This document shows, in pieces, positions 15,554 through 26,223 of a stretch of DNA of 64,000 nucleotides. A program made the translations under genes and the position numbers. Under the pieces are notes generated by a model. The model did not search any database and was not told the DNA's origin. It worked only from the letters and a program-made list of their open reading frames with translations. Location: the NCBI RefSeq assembly GCF_000717595.1, contig NZ_JNZO01000041.1, positions 1 through 64,000 of the forward strand. The letters run 5' to 3'. The DNA comes from Streptomyces flavochromogenes. GTDB taxonomy: Bacteria; Actinomycetota; Actinomycetes; Streptomycetales; Streptomycetaceae. The first letter of the stretch is position 1; each line of letters opens with the position of its first letter.

Positions 15554-16978
15554 ATGGGTAGGACACTCGCGGAGAAGGTCTGGGACGACCACGTCGTCCG
15601 GCGCGCCGAGGGCGAGCCCGACCTCCTCTTCATCGATCTGCACCTGCTGCACGAGGTGACCAGCCCCCAGGCCTTCGACGGCCTGCGCCAGAACGGCCGG
15701 CAGGTGCGGCGCCTCGACCTCACCATCGCCACCGAGGACCACAACACCCCGACCCTCGACATCGACAAGCCGATCGCCGACCCGGTCTCCCGCGCTCAGC
15801 TGGAGACCCTCCGGAAGAACTGTGCCGAGTTCGGCGTCCGCCTGCACCCGCTGGGCGACGTCGAGCAGGGCGTCGTCCACGTGGTGGGACCGCAGCTGGG
15901 TCTGACCCAGCCCGGCACCACCGTCGTCTGCGGCGACTCGCACACCTCCACGCACGGCGCCTTCGGCGCGCTGGCGTTCGGCATCGGCACCAGCCAGGTC
16001 GAGCACGTGCTCGCCACCCAGACGCTGCCGCTGGCCCGCCCCCGGACGATGGCCATCACGGTCGACGGCGAGCTGCCCGAGGACGTCACCGCGAAGGACC
16101 TGATCCTGGCGATCATCGCCAAGATCGGCACCGGCGGCGGCCAGGGCTACATCCTGGAGTACCGCGGCTCCGCCATCGAGAAGCTCTCGATGGAGGCCCG
16201 GATGACCATCTGCAACATGTCGATCGAGGCCGGCGCGCGCGCGGGCATGATCGCTCCCGACGAGACCACCTTCGCCTATCTGAAGGGCCGCGCCCACGCC
16301 CCCGAGGGCGAGGACTGGGACGCCGCCGTCGCGTACTGGAAGACCCTGAGGTCCGACGAGGACGCGGTATTCGACGCCGAGGTCGTCATCGACGCCGCCT
16401 CCCTGGCGCCGTTCGTCACCTGGGGCACCAACCCGGGCCAGGGCGCGCCGCTTTCGGCGAACGTCCCCGACCCGGCTTCGTACGAAGACGCTTCGGAGCG
16501 CCTGGCCGCCGAAAAGGCCCTGGAGTACATGGGGTTGACCGCCGGACAGCCGCTGCGCGACATCAAGGTCGACACCGTCTTCGTAGGCTCGTGCACCAAC
16601 GGCCGCATCGAGGACCTGCGCAACGCCGCCGCCCTGCTGGAGGGCCGCAAGGTCGCCGACGGCGTCCGCATGCTGGTCGTTCCCGGCTCGGTGCGCGTCG
16701 CCCTGCAGGCCGTCGAGGAGGGCCTGGACAAGGTCTTCAAGGAGTCCGGCGCCGAATGGCGGCACGCGGGCTGCTCGATGTGTCTGGGCATGAACCCCGA
16801 CCAACTGGCTCCCGGTGAGCGCTCCGCGTCCACCTCGAACCGCAACTTCGAGGGTCGGCAGGGCAAGGGCGGCCGGACCCACCTGGTCTCGCCCCAGGTC
16901 GCCGCCGCCACCGCCGTCCTGGGCCATCTGGCCTCCCCGGCCGATCTGTCCGACGTCGCCACCACCGCGGGGGTCTGA
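15554..16978 (+). CDS. leuC: 3-isopropylmalate dehydratase large subunit
   Basis: Aconitase-family large subunit of isopropylmalate isomerase, which converts 2- to 3-isopropylmalate in leucine synthesis with LeuD. 474 residues. The three iron-sulfur ligands are visible: the Cys of [14 protein letters not shown] near 348, and the two of [13 protein letters not shown] near 408 and 411. The [20 protein letters not shown] segment is conserved. The ATG at 15554 follows GGAGGGAAAGCG. leuD starts 6 bases after its stop. Confidence 0.98.
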   Translation: MGRTLAEKVWDDHVVRRAEGEPDLLFIDLHLLHEVTSPQAFDGLRQNGRQVRRLDLTIATEDHNTPTLDIDKPIADPVSRAQLETLRKNCAEFGVRLHPLGDVEQGVVHVVGPQLGLTQPGTTVVCGDSHTSTHGAFGALAFGIGTSQVEHVLATQTLPLARPRTMAITVDGELPEDVTAKDLILAIIAKIGTGGGQGYILEYRGSAIEKLSMEARMTICNMSIEAGARAGMIAPDETTFAYLKGRAHAPEGEDWDAAVAYWKTLRSDEDAVFDAEVVIDAASLAPFVTWGTNPGQGAPLSANVPDPASYEDASERLAAEKALEYMGLTAGQPLRDIKVDTVFVGSCTNGRIEDLRNAAALLEGRKVADGVRMLVVPGSVRVALQAVEEGLDKVFKESGAEWRHAGCSMCLGMNPDQLAPGERSASTSNRNFEGRQGKGGRTHLVSPQVAAATAVLGHLASPADLSDVATTAGV

Positions 16979-16984
16979 GGAACC

Positions 16985-17578
16985 ATGGAAGCTTTCACCA
17001 CGCACACCGGCCGGGCCGTCCCGCTGCGCCGCAGCAACGTCGACACCGACCAGATCATCCCGGCGCACTGGCTGAAGAAGGTCACCCGCGACGGCTTCGA
17101 GGACGGTCTCTTCGAGGCCTGGCGCAAGGACGAGCAGTTCGTGCTCAACCGCCCGGAGCGGCAGGGCGCCTCGGTCCTGGTCGCCGGCCCCGACTTCGGC
17201 ACCGGCTCCTCCCGTGAGCACGCCGTCTGGGCGCTCCAGAACTACGGCTTCCAGACCGTGATCTCCTCCCGCTTCGCCGACATCTTCCGCGGCAACTCGC
17301 TGAAGAACGGCCTGCTCACGGTGGTCCTGCCGCAGGAGACGGTCGACGCGCTCTGGGAGCTGACCGAGGCCGACCCGACCGCCGAGGTCACCGTCGACCT
17401 GGAGCGTCGCAAGGTCCTGGCGGCCGGGATCGACGCCGACTTCGAGCTCGACGAGAACGCCCGCTGGCGGCTGCTGAACGGTCTCGACGACATCAGCCTC
17501 ACCCTTCAGAACGAAGCCGACATCGCGGCGTACGAGACGTCACGACCGGCCTTCAAGCCCCGTACAATTACGGTCTGA
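16985..17578 (+). CDS. leuD: 3-isopropylmalate dehydratase small subunit
   Basis: Swivelling small subunit (197 aa) that completes the isopropylmalate isomerase active site with LeuC. The family marks are [14 protein letters not shown] near the start and [13 protein letters not shown] near 77-89. ATG at 16985 with GAGGAA 4 bases before. Co-transcribed with leuC. A strong terminator follows 15 bases after the stop. Confidence 0.98.
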   Translation: MEAFTTHTGRAVPLRRSNVDTDQIIPAHWLKKVTRDGFEDGLFEAWRKDEQFVLNRPERQGASVLVAGPDFGTGSSREHAVWALQNYGFQTVISSRFADIFRGNSLKNGLLTVVLPQETVDALWELTEADPTAEVTVDLERRKVLAAGIDADFELDENARWRLLNGLDDISLTLQNEADIAAYETSRPAFKPRTITV

Positions 17579-17593
17579 GCAGCGCTTTTCCAA

Positions 17594-17629
17594 GACTGCG
17601 CCCCCCACCGACCGGTGGGGGGCGCAGTC
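17594..17629 (+). terminator. Terminator of leuCD
   Basis: Perfect 16-bp inverted repeat with loop GACC (arms 17594-17609 and 17614-17629, GACTGCGCCCCCCACC and its complement). One of the strongest hairpins in the window. Confidence 0.85.
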
Positions 17630-17682
17630 GCTTGTTGAGACCCTGTCGGGCGACAACTCGCCCTAGATGGCACAATCGGTGC

Positions 17683-17910
17683 ATGGAACGCGACAGCCAA
17701 CTCGAGCTCTACGAGTCAGTCGCCGCCCGATTGAAGGAAGCGCACACAAGAGTGCGCTCACTGCAAGTCCCGGAGGGCGTAAGGATGGCGCTGTCCCGGA
17801 AGCTGCTGGTCGTGACGGCAGCGGCGAAGCACGATCTCAAGGACGCGGCAACGCGTCTGGACCGGTTGATGAAGGACCTCGACGAGGGCCGATTCCCAGA
17901 GGACGACTGA
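17683..17910 (+). CDS. Small conserved helical protein, function unknown
   Basis: A 75-residue acidic protein without a recognised domain. It is predicted to be almost all helix with heptad-like spacing: MERDSQLELYESVAARLKEA, then KLLVVTAAAKHDLKDAATRL, then LMKDLDEGRFPEDD. It has no signal, membrane segment or cysteine. ATG at 17683; no strong ribosome site is visible, so the mRNA may have little or no leader. It sits alone between the leuCD terminator and hupS. Codon use is normal for the window, supporting it as a real gene. Confidence 0.75.
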   Translation: MERDSQLELYESVAARLKEAHTRVRSLQVPEGVRMALSRKLLVVTAAAKHDLKDAATRLDRLMKDLDEGRFPEDD

Positions 17911-17973
17911 CACCAAGAACTCCGTAGCGGATCTTCCGCGTTGCGGCACTAGGGTGATTAGCCCGTTTCGTGT

Positions 17974-18002
17974 TTGATTTGCGGTATATACATGCCTAAC
18001 GT
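17974..18002 (+). promoter_or_regulatory. Promoter-like sequence for hupS
   Basis: TTGATT (17974-17979), a 17-base spacer and TAACGT (17997-18002), 51 bases before the hupS start, in a locally AT-rich stretch. Confidence 0.5.
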
Positions 18003-18053
18003 GCGAAAAAGCTTGAACACTTTCGTTCTGGCAATGTCTCCGAAGGGGAAGAC

Positions 18054-18755
18054 GTGAACAAGGCGCAGCTCGTAGAAGCGATTGCCGACAAGATGGGCGG
18101 TCGCCAGCAGGCCGCCGAAGCCGTCGACCACGTGCTCGACGCCATCGTGCGTGCCGTGGTGGGTGGCGACCGGGTCTCGGTGACGGGTTTCGGCTCGTTC
18201 GAGAAGGTCGACCGTCCGGCCCGCTACGCCCGTAACCCGCAGACGGGTGAGCGGGTGCGGGTCAAGAAGACCTCGGTCCCGCGCTTCCGTGCCGGTCAGG
18301 GCTTCAAGGACCTGGTCAGCGGCTCGAAGAAGCTCCCCAAGGGCGGCGAGGTCTCCGTCAAGAAGGCCCCCAAGGGCAGCCTGAGCGGTGGCGCCTCCGC
18401 CACCGTGAAGAAGGCCGCCGCCAAGAGGGCGACCACCGCCAAGAAGGCCGCCGCGAAGAAGGCGACCCCGGCGAAGAAGGTCACGGCGGCCGCCGCGAAG
18501 AAGGCGACCCCCGCGAAGAAGACCACCACGGCCGCCGCCAAGAAGGCGACCCCGGCCAAGAAGGCCACCACGGCCGCGGCGAAGAAGACCTCCGCCGCCG
18601 CCAAGAAGACCACCACGGCCGCCGCGAAGAAGGCGACCAAGGCCACGGTGAAGAAGACCGCGCCGGCCGCGAAGAAGGCCACGGCGACGAAGGCGCCCGC
18701 CAAGAAGACGACGGCGCGCAAGACGACCGCCAAGAAGGCCGCCGCCAAGAAGTAG
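18054..18755 (+). CDS. hupS: HU-type nucleoid protein with lysine-rich tail
   Basis: A two-part DNA-binding protein (233 aa). Residues 1-92 are an HU domain: MNKAQLVEAIADKMGG, VTGFGSFEKVDRPARYARNP for the flanking strands, and the DNA arm with RNPQTGERVRVKKTSVPRF. Residues 93-233 are a low-complexity tail of Lys, Ala, Thr and Pro with repeats such as AKKATPAKKTTTAA, like eukaryotic H1. In Streptomyces the HupS paralogue compacts spore nucleoids. GTG start at 18054 with AAGGGGAA upstream. Monocistronic between its own promoter and a terminator. The tail repeats are prone to length changes. Confidence 0.96.
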   Translation: MNKAQLVEAIADKMGGRQQAAEAVDHVLDAIVRAVVGGDRVSVTGFGSFEKVDRPARYARNPQTGERVRVKKTSVPRFRAGQGFKDLVSGSKKLPKGGEVSVKKAPKGSLSGGASATVKKAAAKRATTAKKAAAKKATPAKKVTAAAAKKATPAKKTTTAAAKKATPAKKATTAAAKKTSAAAKKTTTAAAKKATKATVKKTAPAAKKATATKAPAKKTTARKTTAKKAAAKK

Positions 18756-18776
18756 GACGAGCGGTAGACACCCGCC

Positions 18777-18806
18777 GGGCCGGGCTCCCCCCAGGGAGCC
18801 CGGCCC
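18777..18806 (+). terminator. Terminator of hupS
   Basis: Perfect 13-bp stem (GGGCCGGGCTCCC and complement) with a 4-base loop, 22 bases after the hupS stop. It may also end the convergent transcript that includes the gene at 18846. Confidence 0.8.
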
Positions 18807-18845
18807 GCGGCGCGTCCGGGGCCCCGTCGGCGGGGACCGGGCGCG

Positions 18846-19055
18846 TCAGAACGTCTGGAGCGTCACCAGGGTGATCCGCAGGCCGGCCCCCGAGGTGCCC
18901 GGCTCCGCCTCGATCCGGACCCGCTGCCCGGGCCGCAGCAGCCGCAGCCCGCCCGCCTCGAAGGCCTCCGCCCCGAACTCCACGGGGGTGCCGTCGTCGA
19001 GCAGCACACTGCCGCTGTGGGTCTCGGAGTCGTACGTGAACGCGGTCGCCTGCAT
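18846..19055 (-). CDS. Small beta-rich protein, cold-shock/OB-fold-like
   Basis: A 69-residue protein of alternating short strands (TAFTYDSETHSGSVLLDDGT, then LRLLRPGQRVRIEAE, then GLRITLVTLQTF). The general pattern of a strand with Gly-Ser-Val, a Phe-rich middle and a Gly-Gln-Arg-Val turn recalls a shortened cold-shock domain, but the RNA-binding RNP motifs are absent, so the likeness is structural at best. ATG at 19055, 10 bases after the cofC stop on the same strand, so it is the downstream gene of that pair. Confidence 0.75.
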   Translation of the reverse strand: MQATAFTYDSETHSGSVLLDDGTPVEFGAEAFEAGGLRLLRPGQRVRIEAEPGTSGAGLRITLVTLQTF

Positions 19056-19065
19056 GGACCGCAGC

Positions 19066-19713
19066 CTATCCGGCCGCCGGCAGCCACCGGGCGGCCGTCC
19101 GCGGGCCGAGCCCCAGCGCCCGGGCCTCCGCCAGATCCTCACCGGTGTCCACGTCCCGGCGCACCGAATCCACCCCCGTCAGCAGGATTTCCACCGCGCC
19201 CGAAGACAAATGCCGGAGTCGCGACGCACCTCCGAATGCCGGTTCCAATTCCACCCCAGGAGCCGCCGAGAGGAATGTCGTACCTATTTCGGCGGCATCA
19301 GCGAGAAAAGCCCTCGGAAATTTCCTGGCCACATCCAGGACCCGGGCCAGCTCCTCGGGCCGCAGCGCCGGCAGATCCGCGTTGAGCGCCGCCACCCGCG
19401 CGGCCGGCCGCCGGGTCCGTACGGCACGGACCCCGTGCGCGAGCGCCGCGTTGAGCCCAGCCGCCGGGGCGTCCGGGACGATCCGCGCGCCCAGGGCGGC
19501 GAGCGCCTCGCCGGCCGCCGGATCGTCCGTGACGACCACCACATCCCGTACCCGCAGGCAGTTCAGCACCGCCCCCACGGTGTCCTCGGCGAACGCGAGC
19601 GCCAGCCGCGGGCGCAGCCGGGACCCGGCCGCCGCGGCCAGTCTGCTCTTCGCCAGGGCAAGGGGCTTCAGAGGTACGACCAGGGACCAGCCGTCGTCCG
19701 CATGCGTGTTCAT
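19066..19713 (-). CDS. cofC: 2-phospho-L-lactate / phosphoenolpyruvate guanylyltransferase
   Basis: Nucleotidyltransferase of coenzyme F420 synthesis (CofC/FbiD family, 215 aa). It joins GTP to 2-phospholactate or, in actinobacteria, phosphoenolpyruvate. Marks: VVPLKPLALAKSRLA near the start for nucleotide binding, VVVVTDD, GLNAALAHGV, and LNADLPALRPEEL in the middle. The ATG at 19713 gives the usual short N-terminus. Codons from about 19203 to 19330 are unusually AT-rich for the window. An F420-dependent-type oxidoreductase lies at 44168, a possible user of the cofactor. Confidence 0.9.
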   Translation of the reverse strand: MNTHADDGWSLVVPLKPLALAKSRLAAAAGSRLRPRLALAFAEDTVGAVLNCLRVRDVVVVTDDPAAGEALAALGARIVPDAPAAGLNAALAHGVRAVRTRRPAARVAALNADLPALRPEELARVLDVARKFPRAFLADAAEIGTTFLSAAPGVELEPAFGGASRLRHLSSGAVEILLTGVDSVRRDVDTGEDLAEARALGLGPRTAARWLPAAG

Positions 19714-19840
19714 CGGGGCCCATTCTGTCCCGCCCACGCGGTCCCCAGGAGGGCCCGGGGCGTACGGTGTCACTCGACAGAGCAGGAGCATGGGGCGACA
19801 CTTGACCCCCTGCCAGCCAGTCCCGGAGAAAGGTGTACGA

Positions 19841-20593
19841 GTGCCCCGCCGCAGAATCGGCTTCTGGTACCGCCTCGCGGCGGTCATCGCCAAGCCCCCC
19901 CTGGTGGTTCTGTTCAAGCGGGACTGGCGCGGTATGGAGCACATTCCGGCCGACGGCGGTTTCATCACCGCGGTCAACCACAACTCCTACCTGGACCCGC
20001 TGTCCTACGCGCACTACCAGTACAACACCGGCCGGGTCCCGCGCCTCCTCGCCAAGGCGGGCCTCTTCAAGGCCCCCTTCGTCGGGATGATGCTGCGCGG
20101 CACCGGACAGATCCCCGTCTACCGGGAGACGACCAACGCGCTCGACGCGTTCCGCGCCGCCGTCGACGCCATCGAGCGCGGCGAGTGCGTCGCCTTCTAC
20201 CCCGAGGGGACCCTCACCCGGGACCCCGACATGTGGCCCATGGCGGGCAAGACCGGTGCCGCGCGCGTCGCGCTGCTCACCCGGGCCCCCGTCATCCCGG
20301 TGGCCCAGTGGGGCGCCAACCTGGCGATGCCGCCGTACGCCAAGGAGAACAAGCTCAGCCTGTTCCCCCGCAAGACGCTGACCGTGCAGGCCGGTCCGCC
20401 CGTCGACCTCTCCCGCTTCTACGGACTCGAGCCCACGCCCGAGGTGCTCCGCGAGGCGACCGAGGTCATCATGGCGGCCGTCACCGCGCTCCTGGAGCAG
20501 ATCCGCGGCGAGCAGGCGCCCGCCGAACCGTACGACCACCGCAAGGCGCGCCTGGAGCAGCGGCGCAGGGCCGCCGAAGGGGGCACCAAGTGA
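19841..20593 (+). CDS. 1-acyl-glycerol-3-phosphate acyltransferase family (PlsC)
   Basis: Membrane-associated lysophospholipid acyltransferase (250 aa). The catalytic HX4D motif is in NHNSYLDPLSY near 47-57, and the substrate-binding FYPEGTLTRD lies near 124-133. IPVYRE and VPVAQWG-type blocks are conserved. The C-terminal 30 residues are basic and probably contact the membrane. GTG at 19841 with AGAAAGG 7 bases before. It overlaps gpsA by 4 bases (GTGA), which suits coupled synthesis of glycerol-3-phosphate and its acylation. Confidence 0.93.
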   Translation: MPRRRIGFWYRLAAVIAKPPLVVLFKRDWRGMEHIPADGGFITAVNHNSYLDPLSYAHYQYNTGRVPRLLAKAGLFKAPFVGMMLRGTGQIPVYRETTNALDAFRAAVDAIERGECVAFYPEGTLTRDPDMWPMAGKTGAARVALLTRAPVIPVAQWGANLAMPPYAKENKLSLFPRKTLTVQAGPPVDLSRFYGLEPTPEVLREATEVIMAAVTALLEQIRGEQAPAEPYDHRKARLEQRRRAAEGGTK

Positions 20594-21591
20594 CCAAGGC
20601 AGCCGTCTTCGGAAACGGATCCTGGGGTACCGCGTTCGCGATGGTGCTCGCCGACGCGGGCTGCGAGGTGAGCCTCTGGGGCCGCCGCGCCGAACTCGCC
20701 AAGGAGATCAACGCCTCCCGGGTCAACCCGGACTACCTGCCGGGCGTCGAACTCCCCGCGGCCGTCACGGCCACCGCCGACCCGGCCGAGGCGGCCCACG
20801 ACGCCGACTTCACCGTCCTCGTCGTCCCCTCCCAGACCCTCCGCGGCAACCTCGCCGCCTGGGCGCCGGTGCTGGCGCCCGACACCGTCCTCGTCTCCCT
20901 CATGAAGGGTGTCGAACTCGGCACCGCCAAGCGGATGAGCGAGGTCATCACCGAGGTCGCCGACGTGCCCGCCGAGCGCGTGGCCGTCCTCACCGGCCCC
21001 AACCTGGCCAAGGAGATCGCCGCCCGGCAGCCCGCCGCCGCCGTCGTCGCCTGCGTCGACGAGACGGTCGCCCAGCGCCTCCAGACCGCCTGCATCACCC
21101 CGTACTTCCGCCCGTACACCAACACCGACGTGGTGGGCTGCGAGCTCGGCGGAGCCGTGAAGAACGTCATCGGCCTCGCCGTCGGCATCGCCAACGGCAT
21201 GGGCCTCGGCGACAACTCCAAGGCCACGCTCATCACCCGCGGCCTCGCCGAGACCACCCGCCTCGGCCTCGCCATGGGAGCCGACCCGCTCACCTTCTCG
21301 GGCCTCGCGGGCCTCGGCGACCTCGTCGCCACCTGCTCCTCGCCGCTCTCCCGGAACAACACCTTCGGCACCAACCTCGGCCGCGGGATGACCCTCCAGG
21401 AGACCATCGCGGCCACCAAGCAGACCGCCGAGGGCGTCAAGTCCTGCGAGTCGGTGCTCGATCTGGGCCGCCGCCACGGCGTCGACATGCCCATCACCGA
21501 GACGGTCGTGTCGATCGTCCACGACGGCAAGCCGCCGGTCGTCGCGCTCAAGGAGCTGATGTCGCGCAGCGCGAAGGCCGAGCGCCGGTAG
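20590..21591 (+). CDS. gpsA: Glycerol-3-phosphate dehydrogenase [NAD(P)+]
   Basis: Reduces dihydroxyacetone phosphate to sn-glycerol-3-phosphate for phospholipid synthesis. 333 residues. The Rossmann motif is GNGSWGTAFAMVLA near 8-21. The substrate and catalytic region has LTGPNLAKEIA, the catalytic Lys in ELGGAVKNVIGLAVG, and the signature GLAGLGDLVATCSS. The GTG start overlaps the acyltransferase stop. ddlA begins 122 bases later, so this may be one transcript. Confidence 0.97.
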   Translation: MTKAAVFGNGSWGTAFAMVLADAGCEVSLWGRRAELAKEINASRVNPDYLPGVELPAAVTATADPAEAAHDADFTVLVVPSQTLRGNLAAWAPVLAPDTVLVSLMKGVELGTAKRMSEVITEVADVPAERVAVLTGPNLAKEIAARQPAAAVVACVDETVAQRLQTACITPYFRPYTNTDVVGCELGGAVKNVIGLAVGIANGMGLGDNSKATLITRGLAETTRLGLAMGADPLTFSGLAGLGDLVATCSSPLSRNNTFGTNLGRGMTLQETIAATKQTAEGVKSCESVLDLGRRHGVDMPITETVVSIVHDGKPPVVALKELMSRSAKAERR

Positions 21592-21712
21592 CCGCCACCG
21601 GCCGGTGCCGTCCCGGGCCCCCGCGCGACGCCGAGCCGCACTGCGCCGGACGCGCGCGAGGGGACCGGGGCCGCAAGGTCGTTCGGGACGCGCAAGGTAC
21701 GCTCATCGCGAT

Positions 21713-22852
<1,140 letters not shown>

Positions 22853-22885
22853 CCCCTTGGGCCTGTCCGACAGGCCCCGGCACCC

Positions 22886-22933
22886 CGGAAGACCGTGCCG
22901 CCGCCCTCAGAGGCTGGGCGGCACGGTCTTCCG
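22886..22933. terminator. Bidirectional terminator between ddlA and the DUF3515 gene
   Basis: A perfect 17-bp inverted repeat (arms 22886-22902 and 22917-22933). The right arm encodes the last codons of the DUF3515 protein and the loop includes its stop. A smaller GGGCCTGT/ACAGGCCC hairpin (22859-22877) lies just before, nearer ddlA. Confidence 0.75.
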
Positions 22934-23389
22934 TACGGGATCGGCGAGATCCGCCAGCGGCGTCATGTCGTGCGTGTACTGCTCGCCGAGCGTGACCTCG
23001 ACGTACGTCTTCCGGTACGTCGAGGTGAAACGGGGCCCGCTGCCCTCGGGACGCTCCAGCATCCAGTTGACGCCGTTCGCCTCGACGCCCTGCGCCTGGG
23101 GATCGCTCATCTTTTCGGGCCGGGGCACCCCGCAGCGCAGTACGATCGCACCGTCACCCCAGCCGGCGGTCAACTCGGAGCCGGGCTCCGGGTCACTCCG
23201 TTCCAGCCCCGCCACGGTGCCGGGAAGCTCCCTCGCCAGGTCCTGGCAGAGGGCGGCCTCCGCCGCCGGGGGGCTGGGAACCACGACGGACGCCGCGGCG
23301 TCCGGCGAGGAACAGCCGGCGGCGGCCAGCAGCAGTACGGCTGCCGTGACGGCGGCGGGCAGGCCGAGGGGCCGGTGGGAAGACTTCAC
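22907..23389 (-). CDS. DUF3515 lipoprotein
   Basis: A 160-residue predicted lipoprotein of the actinobacterial DUF3515 family, function unknown. The signal peptide has a hydrophobic core (AAVTAAVLLLAAAG) and a lipobox LAAAGC with the lipidated Cys near residue 25. Family cores: LCQDLARELPGTVAGLER near the start of the mature part, WGDGAIVLRCGVPRP, and VNWMLERP...YRKTYVEV near the C-terminus. GTG at 23389. It lies 20 bases after the Lrp-like gene on the same strand. Its 3' end is folded into a shared terminator with ddlA. Confidence 0.9.
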   Translation of the reverse strand: MKSSHRPLGLPAAVTAAVLLLAAAGCSSPDAAASVVVPSPPAAEAALCQDLARELPGTVAGLERSDPEPGSELTAGWGDGAIVLRCGVPRPEKMSDPQAQGVEANGVNWMLERPEGSGPRFTSTYRKTYVEVTLGEQYTHDMTPLADLADPVRKTVPPSL

Positions 23390-23409
23390 CGGCCAAGCGT
23401 AGACGGGGG

Positions 23410-23643
23410 CTACAGATGAACGACCGGGCAGGTGAGGGTGCGCGTGATGCCGTCCACTTGCTGGACCTTCGCGACCACCATACGGCCGAGCTCGTCGACC
23501 GTGTCGGCCTGCGCGCGCACGATGACGTCGTACGGACCGGTCACGTCTTCCGCCTGGAGCACCCCCGGGATCTTGGAGATGGTGTCGGCGACGGTCGACG
23601 CCTTGCCCACCTCGGTCTGGATGAGGATGTACGCCTGAACCAC
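23410..23643 (-). CDS. Stand-alone Lrp/AsnC effector-binding domain protein
   Basis: A 77-residue protein consisting only of the RAM (regulation of amino-acid metabolism) domain of Lrp/AsnC regulators: VQAYILIQTEVGKASTVADT, GVLQAEDVTGPYDVIVRAQA, then LGRMVVAKVQQVDGITRTLT. There is no DNA-binding domain. Such proteins form ring oligomers and may sense amino acids or modulate full Lrp proteins. GTG at 23643 with a textbook GGAGG 4 bases before. Transcribed ahead of the DUF3515 lipoprotein and divergent from thiL. Confidence 0.93.
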   Translation of the reverse strand: MVQAYILIQTEVGKASTVADTISKIPGVLQAEDVTGPYDVIVRAQADTVDELGRMVVAKVQQVDGITRTLTCPVVHL

Positions 23644-23876
23644 GGAACCTCCAGGGCGACCACGAGGATCTTGTGGGAGAAAGGGACGCCACGGTACCGC
23701 GTCGCCGCGGGCCGCGGGGAGACCTGCGTGTCCCGAGGCGCTCGCGGGGTGGCGTACGCAGGACAGAAGTTGACGGTCTACTTGACGGTACCCAGCACGG
23801 TGACGGCCCGCGACCCGCGGCGCGAACAGACGCGCCCCCGCCCGCCGGCCGACACGAAGACACGAGGTGAGGCGCG

Positions 23877-24835
23877 GTGAAGGGCACAGTCGGAGAGCTG
23901 GGCGAGTTCGGGCTCATCAAGGAGCTCACGTCCCGGCTCACCTCCACCCCGGCGGTACGGATCGGGCCGGGCGACGACGCCGCGGTCGTCTCCGCGCCCG
24001 ACCGGCGCGTGGTGGCCAGCACGGACATCCTTCTCGAAGGACGTCACTTCCGCCGCGACTGGTCGACGGCGTACGACGTCGGCCGCAAGGCCGCCGCACA
24101 GAACCTCGCCGACATCGCCGCCATGGGCGCGGTCCCCACCGCGCTCCTCCTCGGCCTGGTCGTCCCCGCCGAACTCCCCGTCACCTGGCCCACCGAACTC
24201 ATGGACGGACTGCGCGACGAATGTCAGGTCGCGGGCGCCGCGGTGGTCGGCGGCGACGTCGTCCGGGGCGACACGATCATGGTCTCCATCACCGCGCTCG
24301 GCGATCTGCGCAACCACGACCCGGTCACCCGGGGCGGCGCCCAGCCCGGCGACGTCGTCGCCTACACGGGCTGGCTCGGCTGGTCCGCCGCCGGCTACGC
24401 GGTCCTCTCCCGGGGCTTCCGGTCGCCGCGCGCCTTCGTCGAGGCCCACCGCAGGCCCGAACCGCCGTACCACGCGGGCCCCGCGGCCGCCGGCCTCGGC
24501 GCCACCGCCATGTGCGACGTCAGCGACGGCCTCATCGCCGACCTCGGCCACATCGCCGAGGCCAGCAAGGTCCGCATCGACCTGCGCTCCGGGCTCATCG
24601 ACATCCCGACCCAGATGAACGACATCGGCCAGGCCGTCGGCGTCGACCCCATGCAGTGGGTGCTCACCGGGGGAGAGGACCACGCCATCGTCGCCACCTT
24701 CCCGCCCGACGTGAAACTGCCCGCCCGCTGGAAGGTCATCGGCGAGGTCCTCAACCCCTCCGCACTTCCGCAGGTCACCGTGGACGGCGCGCCCTGGCAC
24801 AGCGCGGGCGGCTGGGACCACTTCGGGGAGACCGA

Positions 24836-24839
<4 letters not shown>
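23877..24839 (+). CDS. thiL: Thiamine-monophosphate kinase
   Basis: Phosphorylates thiamine monophosphate to the active diphosphate (320 aa, PurM-like fold). Marks: [13 protein letters not shown] at the start, GPGDDAAVV near 30-38 binding metal and [14 protein letters not shown] near 50, [12 protein letters not shown], and [15 protein letters not shown] near 215-229. GTG at 23877. Its stop overlaps the thiD start (GTGA), forming a two-gene thiamine operon. Confidence 0.97.
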
Positions 24840-25636
<797 letters not shown>

Positions 25637-25686
25637 GCGCCCCGCCGGTGCCCACACCGGCGGCCCTTCCGCACCCGGGCAAGGCA

Positions 25687-25718
25687 AAAGGCCGGTTCAC
25701 CTGGGTGAACCGGCCTTT
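25687..25718. terminator. Bidirectional terminator between thiD and rpmB
   Basis: Perfect 14-bp stem AAAGGCCGGTTCAC/GTGAACCGGCCTTT around CTGG. The A-run and T-run at its ends make it usable on both strands. Confidence 0.88.
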
Positions 25719-25761
25719 CAAGGCAACCGCAGGGGCTGCGCTACGACAGAACACGCCGCAA

Positions 25762-25947
25762 TTAGCGCGAGACCTTGCCGGCCTTGATGCACGAGGTGCA
25801 GACGTTGAGCCGCTTCGGCGTCCGACCGACCACGGCACGCACACGCTGGATGTTCGGGTTCCAGCGACGGGGCGTACGGCGGTGCGAGTGCGAAATGTTG
25901 TTGCCGAAGCCCGGCCCCTTGCCACAGACGTCGCAGTTGGCAGCCAC
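25762..25947 (-). CDS. rpmB: Ribosomal protein L28
   Basis: A 61-residue large-subunit protein. The N-terminal [20 protein letters not shown] and the later [11 protein letters not shown] provide two CxxC pairs, so this is the zinc-binding (C+) form. Streptomycetes commonly carry a second, zinc-free L28 made under zinc starvation. GTG at 25947 with GGAGTGACCC directly before. Monocistronic on the minus strand. Confidence 0.97.
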   Translation of the reverse strand: MAANCDVCGKGPGFGNNISHSHRRTPRRWNPNIQRVRAVVGRTPKRLNVCTSCIKAGKVSR

Positions 25948-26132
25948 GGGTCACTCCAAAGACTTCAGAATTACAGTGAAATCCGGCGCACCGGAATCAG
26001 GAGTCTGAAGTGGCTTGCCGGGGGATGGCCCGGTGTGAACCAGGCAACCGAAGCAGCATACAACGGCTGGCTCGGTGGAACGAAACTAGCATGGACTCGG
26101 CGGACCTCGCCCCGGGCCCAGGTCACCGGAGG

Positions 26133-26174
26133 GTCCTCCCTGCCCGAGCGAAGCCGGGAGCTTGGGGGAGGGAC
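26133..26174. repeat. Streptomyces intergenic hairpin repeat (degenerate copy)
   Basis: An imperfect palindrome of the form GTCCTCCCTGCCCGAGC...GGGGGAGGGAC. It has the internal CGAGCGAAGCCGGGAGCTT element that I recall as widely dispersed between genes in Streptomyces genomes. It is the only copy in this window and lies in the 276-base gap between rpmB and the DAK2-domain gene. Confidence 0.6.
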
Positions 26175-26223
26175 ACCTCGGGTCTACCCTGCGGTGAGCT
26201 CACCGCCGAAGGAGGACCCCCCG

